Source: an uncultured Clostridia bacterium (GTDB taxonomy: Bacteria > Bacillota > Clostridia > Lachnospirales > Lachnospiraceae). Taken from it: a DNA stretch of 11,500 nt. This document shows, in pieces, positions 1-7,050 of this stretch; the first letter of the stretch is position 1; each line of letters begins with the position of its first letter. Under the pieces are notes generated by a model. The model saw only the letters and a program-made list of their open reading frames with translations, was not told the DNA's origin and ran no database searches. The translations under genes were made by a program, and so were the position numbers. The stretch spans positions 1 to 11,500 of the forward strand of contig CAMHMG010000089.1 in assembly GCA_946186175.1 (NCBI GenBank), given 5' to 3'.

Positions 1-1587
1 CGTCGGGAACAACAAAACATCTCTTATCGCTGCACTGTCTGTAAGCAACATACAAAGTCTGTCGATACCGTATCCGATACCACCTGTAGGCGGCATACCG
101 ATCTCAAGAGCATTAAGGAAGTCTTCGTCTGTGTGGTTTGCTTCCTCATCTCCGGCATCAGCAAGCTTATCCTGCTCTGCGAAACGCTCTCTCTGGTCAA
201 TAGGATCATTTAACTCCGAATATGCGTTACACATCTCCCAACCATTCATGAACATCTCGAAACGCTCAACGTACTCAGGATTCTCAGGTTTCTTCTTAGT
301 AAGAGGTGAAATCTCAATCGGATGATCCATAACAAATGTAGGCTGGATAAGATGCTCCTCAACAAACTCCTCAAAGAAGAGATTAAGGATGTCACCCTTC
401 TTGTGATGATCTTCATACTCAATATTCTTCTCATCAGCAAGTTTCTTAGCTTCCTCTGTATCCTTAACTTCGTTCCAGTCAATGCCTGCATACTTCTTAA
501 CAGCATCAACCATTGTAATTCTCTCAAACGGCTTACCGAGGTCCATCTCGATTCCGTTATATGAAATCTTAGTTGTACCGAGAACTTCCTGTGCAACGTA
601 ACGGTACATCTCCTCAGTAAGATCCATCATCCCATTATAATCTGTATATGCCTGATAAAGTTCCATCAAAGTAAACTCAGGATTATGTCTTGTATCAAGA
701 CCTTCGTTACGGAATACTCGACCAATCTCGTAAACTCTCTCAAGTCCTCCTACGATAAGTCTCTTTAAGTAAAGCTCAAGAGATATACGAAGCTTAAGAT
801 CCTCATCAAGCGCATTGAAATGTGTCTCGAAAGGACGGGCAGCCGCACCACCTGCATTTGAAACAAGCATAGGTGTTTCAACTTCCATAAATCCCTTAGC
901 ATCAAGGAACTTACGGATTGTGCTGATGATCTGTGATCTCTTGATAAATGTATCCTTTACCTCAGGACTCATGATGAGGTCAACATAACGCTGACGATAT
1001 CTCATATCTACATCCTTAAGACCATGAAACTTCTCGGGAAGGATCTGTAATGACTTTGTAAGTAAGGTAACCTCATGTGCGTGAATTGAAATCTCGCCTG
1101 TCATGGTTCTGAAAACAAAACCTTTAACACCTACTATATCGCCGATATCATACTTCTTAAAATCCGCATAAGACTCTTCACCAATTCCATCTCTTGAAAC
1201 ATATAACTGAACATTGCCAAGCTTGTCCTGAATATTAGCAAATGCTGCCTTACCCATTACACGCTTGCTCATGAGACGTCCTGCAACACTGACCTCAATA
1301 GGCTTTGCATCCATGATTTCACGGCGCTCTTCGTAATCTTTCTTTCTAAGAGGTCTTGCCTCCTCCTCAGGAAGTCCTGAAACATCTACAGGCTCTCTTC
1401 CTGCAAGTAACTCTGCCTCTAACTTATTGTATTCCTCAGCACACTCTTTTGTGTGATATGTCACGTCATATTTTGTAATAACAAACGGATCCTTACCCGC
1501 TGCCTGAAGGTCAGCTAGTTTCTCTCGTCTAACCTTTCTTAACTGGTTGATATCCGGTTCTTGTTGTTGATTCTTATTATCTCCCAC
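1..1587 (-). CDS. lysS: Lysine--tRNA ligase (class II), C-terminus cut by window edge
   Basis: Charges tRNA(Lys) with lysine in the cytoplasm. The frame gives 529 residues and is still open at base 1. An OB-fold anticodon-binding domain lies at about 98-178. The catalytic class II core follows, with GGAAARPF (246-253), motif 2 around RVFRNEG (290-296) and RHNPEF (300-305), and motif 3 GIGYGIDR (503-510). Only the last short stretch of the catalytic domain, plus any extra C-terminal extension, should lie outside the window. The start is GTG at 1587, chosen because AAGGAG sits 7 nt upstream (1595-1600) and no better ATG exists. The N-terminal part carries an acidic/basic insertion at about 55-93 that seems longer than in E. 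coli LysS; this is a comparison from memory. The segment before GGAAARPF reads SNAGG rather than the common IPGG. It follows greA on the same strand after 130 bp, a common pairing in Clostridia. Confidence 0.96.
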   Translation of the reverse strand, partial: MGDNKNQQQEPDINQLRKVRREKLADLQAAGKDPFVITKYDVTYHTKECAEEYNKLEAELLAGREPVDVSGLPEEEARPLRKKDYEERREIMDAKPIEVSVAGRLMSKRVMGKAAFANIQDKLGNVQLYVSRDGIGEESYADFKKYDIGDIVGVKGFVFRTMTGEISIHAHEVTLLTKSLQILPEKFHGLKDVDMRYRQRYVDLIMSPEVKDTFIKRSQIISTIRKFLDAKGFMEVETPMLVSNAGGAAARPFETHFNALDEDLKLRISLELYLKRLIVGGLERVYEIGRVFRNEGLDTRHNPEFTLMELYQAYTDYNGMMDLTEEMYRYVAQEVLGTTKISYNGIEMDLGKPFERITMVDAVKKYAGIDWNEVKDTEEAKKLADEKNIEYEDHHKKGDILNLFFEEFVEEHLIQPTFVMDHPIEISPLTKKKPENPEYVERFEMFMNGWEMCNAYSELNDPIDQRERFAEQDKLADAGDEEANHTDEDFLNALEIGMPPTGGIGYGIDRLCMLLTDSAAIRDVLLFPT

Positions 1588-1630
1588 GGTATTTCTCCTT
1601 TTTATCTTTTATTTTCTTTTTTACCATTAA

Positions 1631-1654
1631 TTATTTGAACAAACAGTCAAATAA
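1631..1654. repeat. Perfect 8-bp inverted repeat upstream of lysS
   Basis: TTATTTGA and TCAAATAA are exact reverse complements separated by 8 nt. The dyad lies 44 bp before the lysS GTG start, in the greA-lysS gap. On the minus strand the left arm contains TTGACT, which could serve as a -35 element, but I see no convincing -10 at 16-18 bp. It may be an operator or just an AT-rich hairpin. Confidence 0.45.
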
Positions 1655-1672
1655 CGAATTAACTTTCATAGT

Positions 1673-1702
1673 AAAAGGGGGAACAGTTATCGACCATTCC
1701 CC
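1673..1702 (-). terminator. Hairpin with short T-run after greA
   Basis: Read on the minus strand, GGGGAATGGT pairs with ACTGTTCCCC (two G-T wobbles) around the 5-nt loop CGATA, followed by CCTTTT. It begins 15 nt after the greA stop. The stem is good but the T-run is only four long, so it may terminate partially and let some transcription reach lysS. Confidence 0.5.
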
Positions 1703-1717
1703 GTAATCTGACCTCAT

Positions 1718-2203
1718 TTACTCTTCATCTAAACTGATATCTATAATCTCAATCTGGAACGATCCGTTCGGAGCCTCAACCTCTACTACCTCACCTGTCT
1801 TCGAGCCCATTAAAGCTGCACCGATTGGTGATTCATTGGAAATCTTATTGTTGAGGAAGTCTGCCTCTGTTGATCCAACAAGTTTGAATTTCTCAATCTT
1901 TCCTGTCTCTACACGTTTCACGGTAACAACACAACCAACATTAACTTTCTCTTTGTCTACCTCATCTGTGTATACGATTTCAACATTCTTAAGGATTGAC
2001 TCAAGCTCTTCAATTCTTGCCTCAATCTCTTTCTGCTCATCCTTAGCAGCGTCATACTCAGCATTCTCTGATAAGTCACCCTGTTCTCTGGCTTCCTTGA
2101 TCTTCTGTGCTACCTCTTTACGCTTAACAACTCTAAGCTCCTGTAACTCGTCTTCAAGTCTCTTAAGACCCTTGTCTGTCAAAAGATTTTTCTTCTCTGC
2201 CAT
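1718..2203 (-). CDS. greA: Transcript cleavage factor GreA
   Basis: Binds RNA polymerase through the secondary channel and stimulates cleavage of backtracked transcripts, rescuing stalled complexes. The length (161 aa) is normal for the family. Residues 1-75 form the long antiparallel coiled coil, with the tip sequence GDLSENAEYDAA (42-53). D43 and E46 there are the acidic pair that organises the catalytic metal in this family. Residues from about 80 form the FKBP-like domain, including NNKISNESPIGAALMG. The start ATG is preceded by GGGTGAG. It lies 32 bp downstream of the lipoprotein foldase gene, so the two are probably co-transcribed. It is followed by a hairpin and then lysS. Confidence 0.96.
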   Translation of the reverse strand: MAEKKNLLTDKGLKRLEDELQELRVVKRKEVAQKIKEAREQGDLSENAEYDAAKDEQKEIEARIEELESILKNVEIVYTDEVDKEKVNVGCVVTVKRVETGKIEKFKLVGSTEADFLNNKISNESPIGAALMGSKTGEVVEVEAPNGSFQIEIIDISLDEE

Positions 2204-2235
2204 ATCTTCTCACCCTTCCATATAAAATAATATTA

Positions 2236-3357
2236 TTACTCTGCCTCTGTTGCTGCTTCTGTTGTTTCATCCTCAGCTTCATTTGCCTCTGTTGCTGCTT
2301 CTGTGCTGTCTACCTTAACCGCACTTTCCATAAGAAGATCCATAACCTTCTGGGTAAGGATCGGAACATCGAAATAATCCTCACCATAATCCTTCTTAAG
2401 CTCATCAGCACTCTTAGAGTACATATCTGCTGCTTCTTTAATCTTCTCGTCTCTCTCCTCGTCAGTTACTTCAATTCCTTCAGCATCAGAAATACAATAA
2501 ATTACCATCTTTTGATTAAGATATTCCTTAACATAATCAGTAATTCCCTTTTTGAGAGCCTCTTCAGAAGTATATCCATACATAGAAAGGAAGTCTTCAT
2601 AAGAATATCCATAGCTTTCATAGCTTGCCGCCTGCTGTTTGAAGTTATTAAACTCATCATCAATAAGTTTCGTAACTTCAGCTTCGTCATAACCTGAAAT
2701 CTCAGCATTAGCAACTACCTTATCAAATACGGATTTTTTAGCATTATTCTCTGCTGTAGTCTTATTCTGATCCTCAAGATCCTTGCGGATTGACTCCTTG
2801 TATGCATCAATAGTATCATAATCTGTATTATCCTTAACCAAAGCATCCGTTAATTCCGGTGTATTCTCAACGGATATAGTATTGATAGTAACGTCAAAGG
2901 TTACTCCCTGACCTGCTTTAGTCGGATCATTAGGGTATTCATCAGGGAACTTCAATGCAAGTGTTACTTTCTCGCCAATATTATGGCCTACAAGCCCTGC
3001 TTCAAATCCTTCGATAAATGAATTAGATCCGATCGTAAGATCATAGCCCTCAGCACTTCCACCGTCAAATTCTTCACCATTCATAGTACCTACATAATCA
3101 ATATTGACTATATCTCCATCCTGTACCGCACGGTCTGTAATCTCTTCCTTTGTTTTAAGACCATCAAGAAATGAATCAAGCTTATTCTGTATGTCATCTT
3201 CCGTCACCTCAGCAATATCTAAGGTATATTCTATTCCTTTGTAGTCTCCGAGTTTGACATATTTGTTGTAATACTTCACCTTATTACTGCCACATCCGGT
3301 AAGACCTAAAATCATAACACCGGCTAATAAAAATGCACCAATTCCCTGTTTCTTCAT
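2236..3357 (-). CDS. Trigger-factor-like FKBP peptidyl-prolyl isomerase lipoprotein
   Basis: Probable extracytoplasmic foldase tethered to the membrane by a lipid. The 373-aa product starts with a lipoprotein signal peptide (MKKQ, a hydrophobic run, lipobox LTGC), so Cys22 would be the lipidated residue. An FKBP-type domain lies at about 81-163 (GDIVNIDYVG, EEFDGG, FIEGFEAGLVGHNIGE). A helical region resembling the trigger factor C-terminal chaperone domain runs to about 347. An acidic low-complexity tail rich in T, E and A ends the protein. The N-terminal ribosome-binding domain of true trigger factor is absent, which fits a secreted protein. I chose ATG at 3357 rather than 3375 because GGAAGGA sits 9 nt before it, whereas the earlier ATG has no Shine-Dalgarno sequence and would add MEGIWK ahead of the signal peptide. 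It is likely first in an operon with greA. The substrate is unknown. Confidence 0.88.
   Translation of the reverse strand: MKKQGIGAFLLAGVMILGLTGCGSNKVKYYNKYVKLGDYKGIEYTLDIAEVTEDDIQNKLDSFLDGLKTKEEITDRAVQDGDIVNIDYVGTMNGEEFDGGSAEGYDLTIGSNSFIEGFEAGLVGHNIGEKVTLALKFPDEYPNDPTKAGQGVTFDVTINTISVENTPELTDALVKDNTDYDTIDAYKESIRKDLEDQNKTTAENNAKKSVFDKVVANAEISGYDEAEVTKLIDDEFNNFKQQAASYESYGYSYEDFLSMYGYTSEEALKKGITDYVKEYLNQKMVIYCISDAEGIEVTDEERDEKIKEAADMYSKSADELKKDYGEDYFDVPILTQKVMDLLMESAVKVDSTEAATEANEAEDETTEAATEAE
2242..2304 (-). repeat. Direct repeat coding the acidic TEAATEA tail
   Basis: An exact 21-bp repeat occurs at 2242-2262 and 2284-2304, offset by 42 bp (14 codons), so the reading frame is kept. It encodes two TEAATEA units in the C-terminal tail of the foldase lipoprotein. 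Such a repeat can expand or contract by slippage. Confidence 0.85.
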
Positions 3358-3366
3358 TTTCCATAT

Positions 3367-3373
3367 TCCTTCC
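3367..3373 (-). promoter_or_regulatory. Shine-Dalgarno deciding the foldase start
   Basis: GGAAGGA on the minus strand, 9 nt before the ATG at 3357. It overlaps the upstream in-frame ATG at 3375, so it can serve only the downstream start. Confidence 0.7.
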
Positions 3374-3410
3374 ATATAATAGTCGTCTGTTTGAAACCAG
3401 TTATCAATAC

Positions 3411-3428
3411 ATACATATTAATATGTAT
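3411..3428. repeat. Perfect 18-bp palindrome in the divergent foldase/nrdD gap
   Basis: ATACATATTAATATGTAT is fully self-complementary with no spacer. It lies 54 bp before the foldase start and overlaps the best candidate -10 of that gene. It could be an operator; it is entirely A/T apart from one G-C pair per arm, so chance cannot be excluded. Confidence 0.5.
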
Positions 3429-3444
3429 ATTCTGTATTTGTAAA
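3415..3444 (-). promoter_or_regulatory. Candidate promoter of the foldase-greA unit
   Basis: Minus strand: TTTACA (3439-3444), 18-bp spacer, TAATAT (3415-3420). The -35 matches 5/6 and the -10 only 4/6. The predicted transcript would start near 3408, about 50 nt before the ATG. Confidence 0.3.
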
Positions 3445-3562
3445 ACACACTTATTCAGTTATATCACAAACTTTAACAAAAATAAAGACCATATTGCAAA
3501 AGTTCACAGAAATACCATCATCCCCTTATATTGCGTATTTTTAGACTATTGCACTTTTTTTA

Positions 3563-3578
3563 ACACATTATCTTGTGT
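3563..3578. promoter_or_regulatory. NrdR box upstream of nrdD
   Basis: ACACATTATCTTGTGT matches the published NrdR box pattern (ACACWATATATWGTGT) at 14 of 16 positions and has perfect ACACA/TGTGT arms. NrdR is the ATP/dATP-sensing repressor of ribonucleotide reductase genes. The box lies just upstream of the -35 element, immediately before nrdD, which fits its known targets. Confidence 0.75.
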
Positions 3579-3586
3579 TTTTACCA

Positions 3587-3615
3587 TTTACAATATCAAT
3601 ATAGAATGGTATAAT
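3587..3615 (+). promoter_or_regulatory. Promoter of the nrdD-nrdG-dut operon
   Basis: TTTACA (3587-3592), 17-bp spacer, TATAAT (3610-3615): one mismatch to the sigma-A consensus. The transcript should start near 3622, leaving a leader of about 32 nt before the nrdD ATG. Confidence 0.8.
3594..3609. promoter_or_regulatory. Degraded second NrdR box in the promoter spacer
   Basis: This 16-bp window matches the NrdR pattern at 10 of 16 positions, including an intact CAATATA core. It starts exactly 31 bp after the strong box, which is the three-turn spacing typical of NrdR box pairs. It occupies the -35/-10 spacer, so binding here would block RNA polymerase. Confidence 0.5.
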
Positions 3616-3653
3616 ACATCTCAGCATTAATGAAATGATAAAGGAGTCGGGAT

Positions 3654-5780
3654 ATGAAAGTTATTAAAAGAGACGGGACAACCGTTTCGTATGATCGCAA
3701 CAAGATCAAGATTGCCATTCAGAAAGCCAATGCTGAAGTCGAACCTTCAGAGAAAGTAACAGATGATACTATCGAGTACATCATTAATTGTATTGAAACC
3801 AAGAACAGATCACGTATGTTAGTTGAAGACATCCAGGATATCATTGAGCAGAAGCTCATGGACGAGAAAAAGTTTGTTCTTGCGAAAACTTACATTATAT
3901 ATAGATATTCCAGAGAGCTTGTCCGCAAGGCTAACACTACAGATGATTCTATATTGAGTCTCATTCAAAATAGAAATAAGGATGTTATGGAAGAGAATTC
4001 TAACAAGAACGCTACCGTAGCTTCGACTCAGAGAGACTTGATCGCCGGAGAAGTATCTAAGGATCTTACCAAGAGAATCTTACTTCCCGAGAAGATTTCA
4101 AAGGCACATGAAGAGGGAGTACTACATTTCCACGATGCAGATTACTTCCTTCAGCCAATATTTAACTGCTGTCTAATTAACATCAAAGATATCTTAGACA
4201 ACGGTACCGTAATGAACGGCAAGCTGATCGAAAGTCCTAAGAGTTTCCAGGTTGCATGTACCGTTATGACACAGGTTATTGCTGCGGTTGCAAGCAGTCA
4301 GTACGGTGGACAATCAGTTGATATCAGACATCTTGGAAAATATTTGAGAAAGTCCCGTGATAAATTTAAGGCAAAGATTTCTGCTGAATTTCAGGGCACA
4401 GTAACAGAAGATGTTATAGATAGAATGGTAAATGAACGTCTTCAGGACGAATTGCGTTCAGGTGTCCAGACCATTCAGTATCAGATCAATACATTGATGA
4501 CTACTAACGGTCAGTCTCCGTTTGTCACCTTATTCCTTAACTTAGACAAGAATGATGAATATATCAAAGAGAACGCGATGATTATAGAAGAAGTTCTTCG
4601 CCAGCGCCTTGAGGGAATCAAGAATGAGAAGGGAGTTTATGTTACACCTGCATTCCCTAAGCTCATTTATGTTCTTGATGAACACAACTGCTTAAAGGGC
4701 GGAGAATATGATTATATTACAGAATTAGCTGTCAAATGTTCAGCTAAGAGACTTTATCCCGATTATATATCCGCTAAGAAAATGCGCGAGAATTATGAGG
4801 GCAATGTCTTCTCATGTATGGGATGCCGAAGCTTCTTGACTCCTTGGAAGGATGAGAACGGTGATTACAAATTTGAGGGACGTTTCAATCAGGGCGTTGT
4901 AAGTCTCAATCTTCCACAGATTGGAATAATTGCCGCCGGTGATGAGGAGAAATTCTGGAGTCTTTTGGAAGAACGCCTTGATCTCTGCTATGAAGCTTTA
5001 ATGTGCAGACACAATGCATTAATGGGAATCACTTCTGACGTCAGTCCAATTCACTGGCAGTATGGTGCAATTGCAAGACTTGACAAGGGTGAAAAGATTG
5101 ATAAGTTATTACTTGACGGTTACTCAACAATTTCACTGGGATATATCGGTCTTTACGAAGTTACCAAACTCATGAAGGGTGTAAGTCACACCACTCCTGC
5201 CGGTCAGGAATTTGCTCTTCGTGTAATGAACAGACTCCGAGCAGCAACAGATAAATGGAAAGCAGAAACAGGAATAGGATTTGGCTTATATGGAAGTCCA
5301 GCAGAAAGCCTCTGCTATCGTTTTGCAAGAATCGATCTTGAAAGATTCGGAAGCATACCTGATATTACAGACAAGGGATATTATACCAATTCATACCATG
5401 TTGATGTAAGAGAAAGTATTGATGCATTCAGTAAGTTCCGCTTTGAAAGCCAGTTCCAGAAGATTTCATCAGGCGGTGCCATTTCATACGTTGAGATTCC
5501 TAATATGCGCAACAACTTAGATGCATTGGCTGAGGTTGTCCGTTTCATTTACGATAATATTCAGTACGCCGAATTTAACACAAAGTCTGATTACTGCCAC
5601 GAATGTGGTTACGACGGCGAGATAATGATCAATGATGATAACGAGTGGGAATGTCCACAGTGCGGTAACAAAGATCACGCCAAGATGAATGTAACCAGAA
5701 GAACATGCGGATATCTTGGAGAGAACTTCTGGAATGTCGGTAAGACTAAGGAAATCAAGGCAAGGGTACTTCATCTGTAG
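3654..5780 (+). CDS. nrdD: Anaerobic (class III) ribonucleoside-triphosphate reductase
   Basis: Reduces ribonucleoside triphosphates to dNTPs without oxygen, using a glycyl radical. The 708 residues contain an N-terminal ATP-cone (about 1-92, KVIKRDGTTVSYDRNKI) for allosteric control and the large ten-stranded barrel. The C-terminus has a zinc site C648-x2-C651 / C667-x2-C670 and the glycyl radical loop RRTCGY, with G686 as the radical site. C173 (NCCLINI) and C391 (SCMGCRSFL) fall where the family places the reductant and thiyl cysteines; this assignment is by motif, not alignment. AAGGAG sits 7 nt before the ATG. It is the first gene of an operon with its activase nrdG and with dut, behind a promoter carrying NrdR boxes. 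No sign of truncation. Confidence 0.98.
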   Translation: MKVIKRDGTTVSYDRNKIKIAIQKANAEVEPSEKVTDDTIEYIINCIETKNRSRMLVEDIQDIIEQKLMDEKKFVLAKTYIIYRYSRELVRKANTTDDSILSLIQNRNKDVMEENSNKNATVASTQRDLIAGEVSKDLTKRILLPEKISKAHEEGVLHFHDADYFLQPIFNCCLINIKDILDNGTVMNGKLIESPKSFQVACTVMTQVIAAVASSQYGGQSVDIRHLGKYLRKSRDKFKAKISAEFQGTVTEDVIDRMVNERLQDELRSGVQTIQYQINTLMTTNGQSPFVTLFLNLDKNDEYIKENAMIIEEVLRQRLEGIKNEKGVYVTPAFPKLIYVLDEHNCLKGGEYDYITELAVKCSAKRLYPDYISAKKMRENYEGNVFSCMGCRSFLTPWKDENGDYKFEGRFNQGVVSLNLPQIGIIAAGDEEKFWSLLEERLDLCYEALMCRHNALMGITSDVSPIHWQYGAIARLDKGEKIDKLLLDGYSTISLGYIGLYEVTKLMKGVSHTTPAGQEFALRVMNRLRAATDKWKAETGIGFGLYGSPAESLCYRFARIDLERFGSIPDITDKGYYTNSYHVDVRESIDAFSKFRFESQFQKISSGGAISYVEIPNMRNNLDALAEVVRFIYDNIQYAEFNTKSDYCHECGYDGEIMINDDNEWECPQCGNKDHAKMNVTRRTCGYLGENFWNVGKTKEIKARVLHL

Positions 5781-5808
5781 TCATTTTGACCACAGTTAAT
5801 AATGACTA
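5778..5808 (+). other. 8-bp stem-loop overlapping the nrdD stop codon
   Basis: TAGTCATT (which includes the nrdD stop codon TAG) is exactly complementary to AATGACTA, with a 15-nt loop. No T-run follows, so it is not a standard terminator. It is the first of two adjacent stem-loops in the nrdD-nrdG gap. Confidence 0.5.
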
Positions 5809-5812
5809 ACTA

Positions 5813-5876
5813 TCCCGGATGGTTTATGATGTATCTAAGACAGCGTATTGTCATTTCATCATTTTAACCTCCGGGA
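5813..5876 (+). other. Long irregular hairpin between nrdD and nrdG
   Basis: Four nested helices are visible. TCCCGGA (5813-5819) pairs with TCCGGGA (5870-5876). GGTT (5821-5824) pairs with AACC (5866-5869), leaving T5820 bulged. ATGATG (5826-5831) pairs with CATCAT (5857-5862). GACA (5839-5842) pairs with TGTC (5849-5852), closing a 6-nt loop. What follows is AAATATAC, not a T-run, so termination is unlikely. Possible roles are an mRNA processing or stability element that sets the NrdD:NrdG ratio, or a small dispersed repeat. It ends 29 nt before the nrdG ATG. Confidence 0.6.
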
Positions 5877-5905
5877 AATATACTTTATGAATAGGAATTT
5901 TTGAT

Positions 5906-6448
5906 ATGAACTACGCAGCAATTAAGAAATATGATGTTGCCAATGGTCCCGGGGTACGCGTAAGCCTATTTGTCAGCGGTTGTACCCACCACTGTCCGGG
6001 ATGTTTTAACAAAGAAACTTGGGACTTCAACTACGGGAAGCCATTTGACAGCGATGTTATTAATGAAATAATCGAGGCTATACAGCCAAGTTATATAAGA
6101 GGATTTACCCTGCTTGGCGGTGAACCGTTTGAATATAAGAATCAGATAGCTGTATTGCCACTGTTAAAAGAGATTCGAGCGCACTATCCAACCAAAGATA
6201 TCTGGTGCTACACAGGCTACGATTTTGAAAAAGACTTATTAGGCGACATGGCCAAGCAATATTCTGAAACTTATGAGATGTTGTCTTTGATAGACATATT
6301 GGTAGATGGAGAATTTGTTGAAGCTAAGAAGGATCTCGCACTTCGATTTCGCGGATCATCTAACCAAAGAATCATTATGGTTCCTGAATCCTTAGAACAG
6401 AATAAGGTTGTTCTATGGGATGATACCAGGGATTTTTTAATATACTAG
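5906..6448 (+). CDS. nrdG: Anaerobic ribonucleotide reductase activating enzyme (radical SAM)
   Basis: Uses a 4Fe-4S cluster and S-adenosylmethionine to create the glycyl radical on NrdD. The 180 aa are normal for the family. C26-x3-C30-x2-C33 (GCTHHCPGC) is the cluster-binding motif, NGPGVRVSLFVSGC precedes it as in other NrdG proteins, and GGEPF (71-75) is the SAM-contacting motif. AGGA sits about 10 nt before the ATG. The gene follows nrdD after 125 bp that hold two stem-loops and no evident promoter, so it is probably read from the nrdD promoter, with dut next. Confidence 0.97.
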   Translation: MNYAAIKKYDVANGPGVRVSLFVSGCTHHCPGCFNKETWDFNYGKPFDSDVINEIIEAIQPSYIRGFTLLGGEPFEYKNQIAVLPLLKEIRAHYPTKDIWCYTGYDFEKDLLGDMAKQYSETYEMLSLIDILVDGEFVEAKKDLALRFRGSSNQRIIMVPESLEQNKVVLWDDTRDFLIY

Positions 6449-6462
6449 ATTATTATGGAACG

Positions 6463-6487
6463 GGTGTCAAAAGTATCTTTTGGCACC
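6463..6487 (+). other. 11-bp hairpin between nrdG and dut
   Basis: GGTGTCAAAAG pairs with CTTTTGGCACC (one T-G wobble) around a 3-nt loop TAT. The stem is strong, but GATAATATT follows instead of a T-run on the plus strand, and the minus strand also lacks one. It is more likely an mRNA processing or stability element than a terminator. It ends 26 nt before dut. Confidence 0.5.
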
Positions 6488-6513
6488 TGATAATATTCAG
6501 AAAGAGGACATAT

Positions 6514-6960
6514 ATGCTTACAGAAAACGTTGCAGTTAAGAAATTAAGAGATAATGCCGTAATACCTACTTACGGATCAGAGTATGCCGCAGGCGCTGAC
6601 TTATATGCCTGCATTGATGAAGTCACAGAATTTGAACCCGGAGAAACTAAGCTCATTCCAACAGGTCTTGCCATGGAGATACCTGTCGGATATGCGGGAT
6701 TAATATACGCAAGAAGCGGGGTGGCATCAAAGAAGGGCTTAGCTCCTGCCAACAAGGTCGGCGTTGTGGATGCTGATTACAGAGGAGAGATAATGGTTGC
6801 TCTTCACAACCATAGTACAGAAAAGAAATCAATAGAGCCCAAAGAGAGAATTGCTCAGCTTGTGATCGCACCATATCTTACGGCGGTTTTCCATGAAACT
6901 GATGAGTTAAATGATACTGTCCGTGGGGAAGGAGGTTTCGGGTCAACCGGAAGGAAATAA
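6514..6960 (+). CDS. dut: Deoxyuridine 5'-triphosphate nucleotidohydrolase (dUTPase)
   Basis: Hydrolyses dUTP to dUMP and pyrophosphate, keeping uracil out of DNA and supplying dUMP for dTMP synthesis. The 148 aa show all five motifs of the trimeric dUTPase family: AAGADLY (25-31), YARSGVAS (65-72), GVVDADYRG (83-91, with D86 as the Asp expected to activate water), RIAQLVIAP (112-120) and the C-terminal P-loop-like GEGGFGSTG (138-146). AGAGGA precedes the ATG. It is last in the nrdD-nrdG-dut unit, and a strong terminator follows. The pairing with the reductase is sensible because the class III enzyme makes triphosphates, including dCTP and dUTP precursors of dTTP. Confidence 0.97.
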   Translation: MLTENVAVKKLRDNAVIPTYGSEYAAGADLYACIDEVTEFEPGETKLIPTGLAMEIPVGYAGLIYARSGVASKKGLAPANKVGVVDADYRGEIMVALHNHSTEKKSIEPKERIAQLVIAPYLTAVFHETDELNDTVRGEGGFGSTGRK

Positions 6961-7005
6961 TATAATTACGCCAATACATTTCTATGAATATCTTGGCAAT
7001 AATAT

Positions 7006-7050
7006 AGGGATTGATCAATCAGTGAGTCAATCCCTTTTATTTTTACTTTT
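7006..7050 (+). terminator. Rho-independent terminator of nrdD-nrdG-dut
   Basis: AGGGATTGA (7006-7014) and TCAATCCCT (7027-7035) form a perfect 9-bp stem with a 12-nt loop, followed by TTTATTTTTACTTTTT. It lies 45 nt after the dut stop. The T-run reaches into the 3' end of the convergent CarD-like gene, so the two genes share very little space. Confidence 0.85.

Noticed and set aside
131..596. Frames of 60-116 codons overlapping lysS on both strands
   Set aside because: Shadows of the strongly conserved LysS frame; no ribosome binding sites and low-complexity Leu/Ser/Arg-rich products.
1588..1717. T-box riboswitch before lysS
   Set aside because: The gap is too short and shows no specifier stem or antiterminator consensus; only a simple hairpin and a dyad.
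3455..3480. Possible Rex or FNR-type redox operator (TTGTTAA and TTGTGA half-sites on the minus strand)
   Set aside because: The required complementary half-site (TTAACAA or ATCAA) is absent at the right spacing.
3391..3630. 79-codon plus-strand frame upstream of nrdD
   Set aside because: It covers the palindrome, the NrdR boxes and the nrdD promoter, has no ribosome binding site, and has a composition typical of AT-rich non-coding DNA.
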